In this document: one piece after another, positions 1 through 6,192 of the stretch
Layout of the letters: each line of letters opens with the position of its first letter
Numbering within the stretch: the stretch's first letter is position 1
Assembly (NCBI GenBank): GCA_947174295.1
Contig: CAMWIG010000124.1
Coordinates: forward strand, 1-6,259
Direction: 5' to 3'
DNA length: 6,259 nt
DNA from: an uncultured Alistipes sp.
GTDB lineage: Bacteria > Bacteroidota > Bacteroidia > Bacteroidales > Rikenellaceae
Made by a program: the position numbers and the translations under genes
Notes under the pieces: generated by a model
What the model was told of the DNA's origin: nothing
Seen by the model: the letters and a program-made list of their open reading frames with translations, nothing else
The model's database searches: none

Positions 1-9
1 GTATAAAAT

Positions 10-48
10 TTGCAACACGCAAATGTGCAAGTTGCAAATATGTTGCAA
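10..48. repeat. Reiterated TGCAA motifs in the intergenic region beyond mnmE
   Basis: Plus-strand TGCAA begins at 11, 26, 33 and 44, with a CGCAA variant at 18, giving spacings of 7, 8, 7 and 11. Three of them are the self-complementary TTGCAA. The array could be part of the control region of a gene lying left of the window, but no promoter with a full TAnnTTTG is visible on either strand here. Confidence 0.45.
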
Positions 49-104
49 AAATCCCGAATCTGATGGAAAATCAAAGAATGAATAAAGACAGATGTTTGTT
101 GCTT

Positions 105-132
105 AATAAATTGATAATCAATAATATTTATT
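105..132. repeat. Weak AT-only inverted repeat downstream of mnmE
   Basis: AATAAAT (105-111) pairs with ATTTATT (126-132) around a 14-nt spacer. Read on the minus strand it lies about 30 nt past the mnmE stop but lacks a following U-run. Read on the plus strand it is followed by a T-rich tract (about 137-158), so it might serve a gene ending from the left. The stem is all A-T and would be unstable, so I do not call it a terminator with confidence. Confidence 0.25.
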
Positions 133-161
133 GCATCTTCTTTGTCTTTTGTTTTATTAGG

Positions 162-1742
162 TTACTTTCCGATGCAGAACTTGGAGAAGATATTGCGGAG
201 GATGTCGTCGGAGGTGATTTCGCCGGTGATGGTGCCGAGGTGGTGGATGACGGAACGGATATCTTCGCTCAGAAGGTCGGCCGGAAGGTCGGCGGCGAGT
301 GCTTCGAGTGCCTGCGCGAGGGATTCGCCAGCCGCGGCGAGTGCTTCGCGGTGACGTGCGGAGGATACGATTGCGTCGCCGGCATAGAGTGCGCGGGTGT
401 CGACGCTCGCGCTCAGTGCCGATATCAGATTGTCTATACCTTCGCCGTTGAGCGCGGATATTCTGACCTCGGGAGTTCGACCGAAGCTGTTTGTCGCCTG
501 GGTGCGTTCGCCGATGTCGCCGCCGCAGAGGGCCGGGATGCCGGACGCAGTGCCGGAGTGCCGGGTGGAATCCCCGGCCGAACGTTCTGCGGCGGGGTCT
601 GCCGTGTTATTCTCGATATCCGATGCCATTGCCGTGCGGTTTCGTGCGGCGTATGTACTGTTGGGGCAGGATTCGTCGTCGGGTGCGGATTCCGTCGTAT
701 GGGCGTCGGCCGTGTGCTGTTGTGCAGCCGATATGTCGCGACCGATGAGGTCTATTTTGTTGATTACGGTAATCAGACGCTGGTCGTCGTGCAGTGCTAC
801 CGGCTCGGGCGAATTACCGGGAGTTGTCAGACTGATTACGATGTTGGCGCGGGATATGGCGTCGCGAGTGCGTTCGATGCCGAGTGCTTCGAGACGGTCG
901 TCGGTGTCGCGTAGACCTGCGGTGTCGATGAAACGGAACGTCACGCCGTCGATGTTCATGCGTTCCTCGACCGTGTCGCGCGTCGTGCCGGCGATGTCGG
1001 AGACCATGGCGCGCTCCTCGCCCAGCAGACGGTTCAGGAGCGTGCTTTTGCCGGCGTTCGGAGCGCCGACGATGGCCACGGCGACGCCCTCCTTTATGGC
1101 GTTGCCGAGCGTGAACGAGCCGGTCAGCCGGTCGATTTCGACCGCAATCTCCTGCATCGTGCGGCGCAGCTCCGCGCGGTCGGCGAAAGCCACGTCCTCC
1201 TCCGAGAAGTCGAGTTCGAGTTCGAGCAGCGAGGTGAGCCGCAGCAGCCGGTCGCGCAGGTCGTGCAGCGATTCGGAGTAGGCGCCGCGCATCTGCGTCG
1301 AGGCCATGGCGTGCGCAGCCCGCGAGTCGGCAGCTATCATGTCGGCAACGGCTTCGGCCTGCGAGAGGTCGATGCGTCCCGCGAGGAATGCGCGGGCCGT
1401 GAACTCGCCCGGCGTGGCCAGACGAGCTCCGGCGGCGGTGAGCAGACGCAGAATCTCCGATACGATGTATTGCGAGCCGTGGCACGATATCTCGACCGAG
1501 TCCTCGCCTGTGTAGGAGTGTGGAGCCCGGAACAGCGACACCACGACATCGTCGACCGTGCGCTCTCCGTCGACTATCCGGCCGTAGTGCAGCGTCGCAG
1601 GTGCGGCGTCGGCCAGCGCCCTGCGGCCGCGGAATACCGCGTCGGCGCACTCCACGGCGCGTGCGCCGCTGAGACGTATGATGCTCAGCGCTCCGCCCGG
1701 AGCTGTCGCGGGGGCGGCTATCGTATCGTTGTCGCCGAACAT
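162..1742 (-). CDS. mnmE: tRNA uridine-5-carboxymethylaminomethyl(34) synthesis GTPase MnmE (TrmE)
   Basis: MnmE works with MnmG in the cytoplasm to install (carboxymethyl)aminomethyl groups on U34 of certain tRNAs, using a methylene-tetrahydrofolate carbon and GTP hydrolysis. The 526-residue product has the N-terminal folate-binding domain (SYTGEDSVEISCHG at about 76-89; PGEFTARAFLAGRIDLSQAE at 111-130), a helical domain, and an inserted G domain. G-domain motifs are G1 GAPNAGKS 226-233, K-loop GTTRD 252-256, G3 DTAG 273-276, G4 NKID 328-331 and G5 SAL 429-431. E285 lies where the E. coli catalytic Glu282 would align. The C-terminus is the diagnostic FCIGK with the conserved Cys523. The protein is about 70 residues longer than the usual 450-465, all of it between G4 and G5. 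The ATG shares its A with the TGA stop of mltD (TGATG), which fits translational coupling. It is the last gene of the five-gene cluster. All catalytic motifs are present, so it is probably functional. Confidence 0.97.
   Translation of the reverse strand: MFGDNDTIAAPATAPGGALSIIRLSGARAVECADAVFRGRRALADAAPATLHYGRIVDGERTVDDVVVSLFRAPHSYTGEDSVEISCHGSQYIVSEILRLLTAAGARLATPGEFTARAFLAGRIDLSQAEAVADMIAADSRAAHAMASTQMRGAYSESLHDLRDRLLRLTSLLELELDFSEEDVAFADRAELRRTMQEIAVEIDRLTGSFTLGNAIKEGVAVAIVGAPNAGKSTLLNRLLGEERAMVSDIAGTTRDTVEERMNIDGVTFRFIDTAGLRDTDDRLEALGIERTRDAISRANIVISLTTPGNSPEPVALHDDQRLITVINKIDLIGRDISAAQQHTADAHTTESAPDDESCPNSTYAARNRTAMASDIENNTADPAAERSAGDSTRHSGTASGIPALCGGDIGERTQATNSFGRTPEVRISALNGEGIDNLISALSASVDTRALYAGDAIVSSARHREALAAAGESLAQALEALAADLPADLLSEDIRSVIHHLGTITGEITSDDILRNIFSKFCIGK
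471..734 (-). other. Lineage-specific hydrophilic insertion in the MnmE G domain (between G4 and G5)
   Basis: This encodes roughly residues 337-424 of MnmE. From the N of the G4 NKID to the S of the G5 SAL is about 102 residues here, against about 24 in E. coli MnmE. The extra stretch is rich in Ala, Thr, Ser, Asp, Asn and Glu, has almost no hydrophobic runs, and holds two cysteines (C359, C406). This suggests a flexible surface loop rather than a folded domain. The reading frame is open throughout and the base composition is GC-rich like the rest of the gene, so I see no sign of recent foreign insertion. There are no intein splicing motifs. Exact borders need an alignment. Confidence 0.85.
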
Positions 1743-3127
1743 CAGCGTGTGCGTTCTATGCGCAGAATCTGACCTTCGCGTATGCGGTCGGCGCTGCGCA
1801 GTTTGTTCCAGCGCATGAGCGACGAGACGCTGACGCCGTGCTTGCGGGCTATTGCGCCGAGCGTGTCGCCGCGCTTCACGCGGTATGTCGTGGCCGACGA
1901 TTCGCGGCGTTTCTTGTCGAGATTCGCGGGGTTTATGTACTCTTTCAGATATGTCGAATCCTTGGCCATAATCTCCGTTTCGTTGGCGATGTACTGCGCC
2001 ACGCAGCTCTGCGGCAGCGTGAGCGGGTAGGGACGTTGCGATGCGGGGATTATGTCGAGCCTATACTGCGGATTGAGGGCGCGGAGCGTTTCGAGCGGGC
2101 AGTCGATGGTCGACGACACCTGCTCGAAGTGCATGATGCGACTCACGCGCACGGTGTCGGTGGCGAGGGGCAGCGGTGCGGGCTGTATGTCGATGTTGTG
2201 GTAGCGGTGGTAGTGGTAGGCGTATGTCGCGGCGATGAATGCCGGCACGTAGCCGCGTGTCTCGCGAGGCAGGAAGTCGTAGATGTCCCAGAATGTGCGG
2301 CAGTTGCTGCCGGCGCGCGCTATGGCCTTGTTGACGTTGCCCGGGCCGCAGTTGTATGCGGCGATGGCGAGCGTCCAGTCGCCGAACATGTCGTAGAGTT
2401 CGCTCAGGAAGCGGCATGCGGCGCGCGTCGAGGTCGCGGGGTCGCGGCGCTCGTCGATCAGAGAGTTGATTTCCAGTCCGTAGCTCTTGCCGGTCGAGGG
2501 CATGAACTGCCAGAGACCCGTGGCTCCCACGCGCGATACGGCCGTGGGCGAGAGGGCCGACTCGATGACCGGCAGCATGCGCAGCTCTATGGGCATCTCC
2601 TGCCGTATGAGCTCGTCCTCGATCATCGGGAAGTAGTACTGCGCCAGACTCAGGATGCGGCCTATGGGGCTGTATGCACCTTCGGTGTAGCGGACGATGT
2701 AGTTCTTCACGATGGGATTGTAGGGGAGCTGCACGGGCGAAACGAGCTCGCGCAGACGGCGCTCGTAGACCGAATCGGGCAGCGAGGCGGACGGTATGTC
2801 GGAGGTGTCGACGCTGATGAAGCGGTCGAAATAGTCGGAGTAGGACTCTGCGATGTTGCGCTCGTACCACTCGGCGATTATCACGTCGCGCTCCGATGCC
2901 GGGCGGTTCAGTGCGAGGGTGTCGGCGTAGACTCTCGGGGCGGGCTCGGCCGGAGCCTCCTGCTCGGGGCACACCTCGACCTCGACGGGCTGTTGTTCGA
3001 CCTGCTCGGTAGGAGCATTGCGGCGGTTTCGTTTTTTCTTTTTCGATGCGGCGTCGGCCGGCACGAGCGGCATGCACGCCAGCAGAAGCGCTGCCGCGCA
3101 AATGGAAATGTTATGTATGTTCTTCAT
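1742..3127 (-). CDS. mltD: Membrane-bound lytic murein transglycosylase D-like protein with C-terminal LysM
   Basis: Lytic transglycosylases cleave the MurNAc-GlcNAc bond of peptidoglycan, forming 1,6-anhydro-MurNAc. Counting from the chosen ATG at 3127 (461 residues), the protein has a signal sequence with an LLLAC stretch ending at C18 and a possible signal-peptidase-I site after PADA. A basic patch KKKKRNRR and a Pro/Glu-rich linker follow. The GH23/SLT catalytic domain has the likely catalytic Glu189 in PVIESALSPTAVS, then GLWQFMPSTGKSYGL (204-218) and AYNCGPGNV (257-265). A middle stretch around 328-372 looks like a degenerate LysM, and a clear LysM lies at 415-457. A TTG six bases further upstream (3133), overlapping the upstream TGA, would add only Met-Ile. 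I prefer the ATG, which leaves a 2-nt gap to the DUF5683 gene. The stop overlaps the mnmE start by 1 nt. Location is the periplasm, possibly anchored as a lipoprotein as in E. coli MltD. Confidence 0.93.
   Translation of the reverse strand: MKNIHNISICAAALLLACMPLVPADAASKKKKRNRRNAPTEQVEQQPVEVEVCPEQEAPAEPAPRVYADTLALNRPASERDVIIAEWYERNIAESYSDYFDRFISVDTSDIPSASLPDSVYERRLRELVSPVQLPYNPIVKNYIVRYTEGAYSPIGRILSLAQYYFPMIEDELIRQEMPIELRMLPVIESALSPTAVSRVGATGLWQFMPSTGKSYGLEINSLIDERRDPATSTRAACRFLSELYDMFGDWTLAIAAYNCGPGNVNKAIARAGSNCRTFWDIYDFLPRETRGYVPAFIAATYAYHYHRYHNIDIQPAPLPLATDTVRVSRIMHFEQVSSTIDCPLETLRALNPQYRLDIIPASQRPYPLTLPQSCVAQYIANETEIMAKDSTYLKEYINPANLDKKRRESSATTYRVKRGDTLGAIARKHGVSVSSLMRWNKLRSADRIREGQILRIERTR
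1757..1885 (-). other. LysM peptidoglycan-binding domain of the MltD-like protein
   Basis: The segment from YRVKRGDTLGAIARKHGVSV to the final GQILRI has the full LysM pattern: a YxVKxGDTL opening strand, an alpha helix AIARKHGVS, an SLMRWNKL helix with the conserved Trp-Asn, and a closing I-x-x-G-Q-x-L-x-I strand. LysM binds GlcNAc-containing glycans and would hold the lyase on the peptidoglycan sacculus. E. coli MltD carries two such repeats. Here only the last is canonical. Confidence 0.92.
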
Positions 3128-3129
3128 TA

Positions 3130-4383
3130 TCAAAAGTTAACACTGATATTAAAGCCGTACATCGGGCGGTGTCCTCCCACCGAGGGTACGTAGTTGTAGT
3201 CGACCATCGGCTCTATGTTCATCGTCAGGTCGTCCGATATGTCGTAGTCGCGCAGGTGCGCGTCGACGTGCGCGTCGATGATTTGCAGGATGTAGATGCC
3301 TGCCGTTATTATTATGCAGAGGTCGCGGTTGCGGCGGTAGGAGTCTTTCAGGTTTTTGAGGAACGACGTCGAGTATCGTCCGCGGAACTCGTCGGTCGGG
3401 CCGTCGGGATACTTGTCGGGATTCGTTTCGTAGTCGGCCAGCAGGTGGTATGCCTTCTGGAACCTCTGGTATCCGCGGTTGTTCCAGTCGATGCAGTAGA
3501 TTAGCGAGGCGAATCCTCCCACGACGAAGGGCACTTTCCAGTAGCTGCGGTTGTAAATCTGTCCCGCACCGGGGCATATCGTCGAGAGCGTGGTTGCCTT
3601 CTTGACGTCCGACACTTCGTTGGTGCTGTAATTCACGGCCGCGTCGCCGAGGAAGTAGATGTACGACGCTATCATGGCGCCGAGATATATCTCCCGACGG
3701 GTATTCGAACGTATCATCTTGGTTTGCAGTGCGTCGAGCTGCTCGGTGCGCATCAGTCCGTCGTTGGTCAGAAGGTCGTACTCCTTTTTCAGGGGGCGGT
3801 ATTTGTTGTTCTCGTGTATGAACATGCCGAGCGAGGTTCCGACCAGACCGTACAGCACCGGCAGCTTCCAGTACTGCTTGTTGTAAATCTGTCCGTAGCC
3901 GGGAAGTACGGCCGATACCCAGCACACCTTCGACAGCGACATCGAGTCGGGCATAAGCCTGCTGCCGAAACTTCGCGATTTCAGCGGCGGGTCGCTGAGC
4001 TGACTGCCGAGCATGTCGGCGACCCGGGCGAGAGAATCCGTTCCGGCGACTGCGGCCGCGGCGAGCGAGTCCGCCGCGAGGATTTCCGATGCCGTGCGCA
4101 GCGAGTCCGCTGTGTCGGGCAGTGCCGCCGCAAAAAGCGAGTCGGCCGCCGTCGCGAGCAGCGAATCGGTGCGCATGACGAGCGAATCGGCCGAAGCCGT
4201 TAGCAGCGAGTCGGGGCGTGCGGCTACCGAATCGGGCCGCATCTCCATCACGCCGCCCGATACCAGACGGCGGCTGCCGCGGTATCGCTGCAAGACGGAC
4301 GACTCCTGCGCCGACGTCTCGACGACGGCGAGAAGCGACAGCAGCAGTGCGCATACGATGCCTGTTCCGTGTAGGGCTCTCAT
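3130..4383 (-). CDS. DUF5683 domain-containing envelope protein
   Basis: This 417-residue protein is of unknown function, and I recognise the family (DUF5683) mainly by its PGxGQIYNxxYWKxP motif and its place between parB and mltD in Bacteroidota. It starts with a signal peptide (hydrophobic stretch about 8-24, likely cleavage near TSAQ-E). A low-complexity linker of Asp-Ser-Leu repeats runs over about 51-118. The DUF5683 region from about 145 to the C-terminus holds two copies of the motif (161-175 and 271-285), exactly 110 residues apart. Hydrophobic segments lie at about 175-189, 231-248, 285-298 and 355-370, so the mature part is probably membrane-associated. It ends in an alternating aromatic tail (MYGFNISVNF) resembling the terminal strand of outer-membrane proteins. 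The start is 15 nt after the parB stop, and the stop is 2 nt before the mltD ATG. It probably acts in the cell envelope; the exact role is unknown. Confidence 0.88.
   Translation of the reverse strand: MRALHGTGIVCALLLSLLAVVETSAQESSVLQRYRGSRRLVSGGVMEMRPDSVAARPDSLLTASADSLVMRTDSLLATAADSLFAAALPDTADSLRTASEILAADSLAAAAVAGTDSLARVADMLGSQLSDPPLKSRSFGSRLMPDSMSLSKVCWVSAVLPGYGQIYNKQYWKLPVLYGLVGTSLGMFIHENNKYRPLKKEYDLLTNDGLMRTEQLDALQTKMIRSNTRREIYLGAMIASYIYFLGDAAVNYSTNEVSDVKKATTLSTICPGAGQIYNRSYWKVPFVVGGFASLIYCIDWNNRGYQRFQKAYHLLADYETNPDKYPDGPTDEFRGRYSTSFLKNLKDSYRRNRDLCIIITAGIYILQIIDAHVDAHLRDYDISDDLTMNIEPMVDYNYVPSVGGHRPMYGFNISVNF
3529..3573 (-). repeat. Second copy of the DUF5683 PGxGQIYNxxYWKxP motif
   Basis: Residues 271-285 read PGAGQIYNRSYWKVP, matching the first copy at 11 of 15 positions. 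At DNA level 15 bases (3550-3564) are identical to 3880-3894, offset by 330 nt, or 110 codons. Each copy is followed by a hydrophobic segment. Confidence 0.85.
3859..3903 (-). repeat. First copy of the DUF5683 PGxGQIYNxxYWKxP motif
   Basis: Residues 161-175 read PGYGQIYNKQYWKLP and are followed by the hydrophobic segment VLYGLVGTSLGMFI. With the second copy 110 residues later, this suggests the domain arose by internal duplication of a unit with a re-entrant or amphipathic motif and a membrane helix. That reading is inference; the repeat itself is plain in the sequence. Confidence 0.85.
4030..4233 (-). repeat. Degenerate Asp-Ser-Leu repeat linker in the DUF5683 protein
   Basis: DS(L/V) motifs begin at residues 51, 58, 66, 73, 81, 93, 105 and 116. 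The spacing is 7, 8, 7, 8, then 12, 12, 11. Between them are mostly Ala, Thr and Arg. On the plus strand this shows as recurring GAGTCGG, GAATCGG and GAGTCCG words. It sits between the signal peptide and the DUF5683 region, so it probably forms an extended or helical spacer in the periplasm. The 7/8 spacing would put the Leu residues on one face of a helix (inference). Confidence 0.8.
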
Positions 4384-4398
4384 TCTGCGAATCGTTTG

Positions 4399-5280
4399 TT
4401 AGCCGCGCCGCTCGAAGCGCTCGATGAACTCCTCGATTTCGCGGTCGGACGAGAATCCTATGGTGATTCTGCCGCCCTCGCCGCTTTTGGTGCGCTTGAT
4501 GCTTATGTTCTGGGAGAATACCCCCTCCAACTTCTCTACCAGACGCAGATAGGAGTCGGGATATGCCTCCTCTTCGATGCTCTCTGCTGTCGGTTCCGAT
4601 GCCGACGCCTTCTCGGCCGCGATGCGTGCCAGCTCCTCGGCCTGACGCACCGACAGCGCCTTTTTCACGCACTTGCGCAGCATCCACATCTGTTTTTCGG
4701 CCGGCAGCGCGGCTATCGCCTTGGCGTGACCCATGGATATGACACCCTCTTTCAGCGCGAGCTGCACCTCGGCCGGAAGTTTGAGCAGACGCATGTAGTT
4801 CGAGACCGTCGAACGCTTCTTGCCGACCTTCTCCGAGAGGGCCTCCTGCGTGAGACCGCACTCCTCGACCAGCCGTTGCAGGCCGAGCGCTATCTCTATG
4901 GCGTTGAGGTCCTGGCGCTGGATGTTCTCCACGAGGGCCATGGCATGCAGATTTTCGTCGTCCACGTCGCGGATGTAGGCCGGCAGCGAGTCGAGCCCGG
5001 CGCGCCGGGCGGCGCGCCAGCGGCGTTCGCCGCTGATTATGATGTATTTGCCGTCGTCGGTGCGCTTTACCGTCACGGGCTGGATAACGCCTAACTGACG
5101 AATCGAATCGGTCAGTTCGTCGAGCGCCTCCTCGTCGAACGCCGCACGCGGCTGCGTCGGGTTGGGCACTATGTCGGCGACGGAGATCTCCGCCATTTCG
5201 CTCATCGGTTTCAGGTGCGCATCTATCGCACCGCTGCCGAATATGGCATCCAGGCCGCGGCCTAATCCTTTCTGTTTCAT
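4399..5280 (-). CDS. parB: Chromosome partitioning protein ParB (Spo0J family, CTP-dependent DNA clamp)
   Basis: ParB loads at parS sites near the origin, spreads as a CTP-gated sliding clamp, and stimulates the ParA ATPase to segregate origins. The 293-residue length is typical of chromosomal ParB. The N-terminal KGLGRGLDAIF (4-14) is the usual ParA-contacting tail. The N-domain has GVIQPVTV (64-71), the CTP-binding GERRWRA (84-90) and ENIQRQDLN (118-126). A helix-turn-helix parS-reading domain follows (LTQEALSEKVGKKRSTVSNY, 143-162, then MRLLKLP). After an Ala/Glu-rich linker (about 220-240), the C-terminal dimerisation domain closes the protein. It starts 16 nt after the parA stop, without an obvious Shine-Dalgarno, as is normal in Bacteroidota. 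All key motifs are intact. Confidence 0.97.
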   Translation of the reverse strand: MKQKGLGRGLDAIFGSGAIDAHLKPMSEMAEISVADIVPNPTQPRAAFDEEALDELTDSIRQLGVIQPVTVKRTDDGKYIIISGERRWRAARRAGLDSLPAYIRDVDDENLHAMALVENIQRQDLNAIEIALGLQRLVEECGLTQEALSEKVGKKRSTVSNYMRLLKLPAEVQLALKEGVISMGHAKAIAALPAEKQMWMLRKCVKKALSVRQAEELARIAAEKASASEPTAESIEEEAYPDSYLRLVEKLEGVFSQNISIKRTKSGEGGRITIGFSSDREIEEFIERFERRG

Positions 5281-5296
5281 ATCTGTCGTGTTGTCG

Positions 5297-6070
5297 TTAC
5301 TTCTTCGTTTTCTGGCGGTTGCGCTTCAAGAACTCGCGAGCGAGAGTCAGATAGTTTTCCGACCCGGTCGCGCTCGCATCGTAGAGCATCACGGGTTTTC
5401 CGTGCGAGGGTGCCTCTCCCAAACGTATGTTGCGCTGGATTATTGTGTCGAATGCCAGCGGGCCGAAGTGTTCGCGCACCTCGGCGGCGACCTGGTTGTT
5501 CAGGCGGTTGCGCATGTACATTGTCAGCAGGAATCCCTCGATTTTGAGCGACGGGTTGAGTCCCGACTGTATTTTGCGAATGGTGTTCAGCAGCTTGCTC
5601 AGTCCTTCAAGCGCCAGGTATTCGCACTGCACGGGGATGAGCACCGTGTCGGCCGCCGTCAGAATGTTGACCGTGGTGTATCCGAGCGAGGGTGAGCAGT
5701 CGATGAATATGTAGTCGTAGTCGTCGCGCAGCTCGCCGATGATTTTCTTCATCACGAAGTGGGAATCCTCCCTGCCTGCGAGCTCCGTTTCCGCCGCCAC
5801 CAGGTCGATCGACGAGGGCAGCACGCGCAGATTCTTGATGTCGGGCGATTGTAGAATCACTTCGGAGGGCTTGCGCGCACCCGAAATGCACTCGTAGACA
5901 CCCGGCAGCTCGATGTCGAATCCGAGTCCCGACGTGGCGTTCGCCTGCGGGTCGGCATCGACGAGAAGCACTTTTTTCCCGAGTATTGCCAGCGATGCGG
6001 CGAGATTTATCGCCGTGGTGGTCTTTCCTACTCCGCCTTTCTGATTGGCCAGCGCTATGATTTTTCCCAT
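5297..6070 (-). CDS. parA: Chromosome partitioning ATPase ParA (Soj family)
   Basis: ParA binds DNA non-specifically as an ATP dimer over the nucleoid and is released by ParB-parS, which moves origins apart. The product is 257 residues, close to Soj proteins, with no N-terminal HTH extension, so it is the short chromosomal type. The deviant Walker A is KGGVGKTT (11-18) with signature Lys11 and Lys16. The Walker A' region is VLLVDADPQAN (34-44), and Walker B is IFIDCSPSLG (121-130) with Asp124. IPVQCEYLALEGL (145-157) and EAPSHGKP (219-226) are also diagnostic. I chose the ATG at 6070 because the protein then starts MGKIIALANQKGG, as in homologues. An in-frame TTG at 6187 would add 39 arginine-rich residues that overlap the promoter and leader and do not look like protein. 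First gene of the cluster. Confidence 0.97.
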   Translation of the reverse strand: MGKIIALANQKGGVGKTTTAINLAASLAILGKKVLLVDADPQANATSGLGFDIELPGVYECISGARKPSEVILQSPDIKNLRVLPSSIDLVAAETELAGREDSHFVMKKIIGELRDDYDYIFIDCSPSLGYTTVNILTAADTVLIPVQCEYLALEGLSKLLNTIRKIQSGLNPSLKIEGFLLTMYMRNRLNNQVAAEVREHFGPLAFDTIIQRNIRLGEAPSHGKPVMLYDASATGSENYLTLAREFLKRNRQKTKK

Positions 6071-6113
6071 AATCAACTTTTCCGTTTTTAATGTTCCGCG
6101 CCCGGTCGCTCCT

Positions 6114-6145
6114 CGGCGCCGCACGGAGCCGTCCGCGCTGCGCCG
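6114..6145 (-). promoter_or_regulatory. GC-rich hairpin in the 5' leader of parA
   Basis: In the transcript the arms are CGGCGC-A-GC-G-CGGA and UCCG-U-GC-G-GCGCCG around a CGGC tetraloop. That gives 12 Watson-Crick pairs plus one G-U pair and a single A-G mismatch. It lies between the predicted transcription start and the parA ATG, ending 43 nt before it. No U-tract follows it, so it is not an intrinsic terminator. A role in mRNA stability or translation control is possible. Chance pairing in GC-rich DNA is the alternative, but the length argues against it. Confidence 0.55.
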
Positions 6146-6178
6146 CCGGTGGAAAACCGTGCAGACGGAACGTGCAAT

Positions 6179-6190
6179 ATTTTGCAAAAT
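6179..6190. repeat. 12-bp perfect palindrome ATTTTGCAAAAT overlapping the parA promoter
   Basis: The sequence reads the same on both strands over 12 bases and shares six bases with the predicted -7 element. Such a position fits an operator for a dimeric regulator, but no such regulator is seen here. AT-rich 12-mers of this kind can also arise by chance. Confidence 0.4.
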
Positions 6191-6192
6191 TA
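6185..6192 (-). promoter_or_regulatory. Predicted Bacteroidota -7 promoter element for the parA operon
   Basis: The minus strand reads TAATTTTG, a perfect match to the TAnnTTTG element used by the primary sigma factor of Bacteroidota. It lies 114 nt upstream of the parA ATG in an otherwise GC-rich leader. A good TTTG at the -33 position is not present: the DNA upstream at the expected 19-21 nt spacing is GC-rich, and the nearest T-run is too close. The match is therefore partial. All four downstream genes are packed too tightly for another obvious promoter, so this would drive the whole cluster. Confidence 0.5.

Noticed and set aside
105..158. Intrinsic terminator for the operon after mnmE
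   Set aside because: The only inverted repeat is AT-only with a 14-nt loop and is not followed by a T-run on the minus strand. I list it only as a weak repeat.
1..161. Small gene or RNA gene in the left intergenic stretch
   Set aside because: Minus-strand starts run into stops within a few codons, and no tRNA-like or other structured RNA pattern is visible.
471..734. Intein or mobile insertion inside mnmE
   Set aside because: The extra stretch has no splicing-junction residues, no endonuclease motif, no flanking duplication that I can see, and base composition like the rest of the gene.
1838..3193. Long plus-strand open frame of 451 codons opposite the MltD gene, and similar long frames at 63-914, 397-1281 and 4396-5094
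   Set aside because: They run antisense to genes with complete family motifs, have Arg/Val/Cys-rich compositions with no recognisable domain, and are explained by GC-rich codon usage that removes stops on the other strand.
3149..4861. Minus-strand open frame of 570 codons spanning the parB/DUF5683 junction
   Set aside because: It is a shifted frame across two well-supported genes and encodes an Arg/His/Gly-rich low-complexity product.
6071..6187. N-terminal extension of ParA from a TTG at 6187
   Set aside because: The extra 39 residues are arginine-rich, unlike any ParA N-terminus, overlap the predicted -7 element and the leader hairpin, and are not needed since an ATG at 6070 gives the canonical start.
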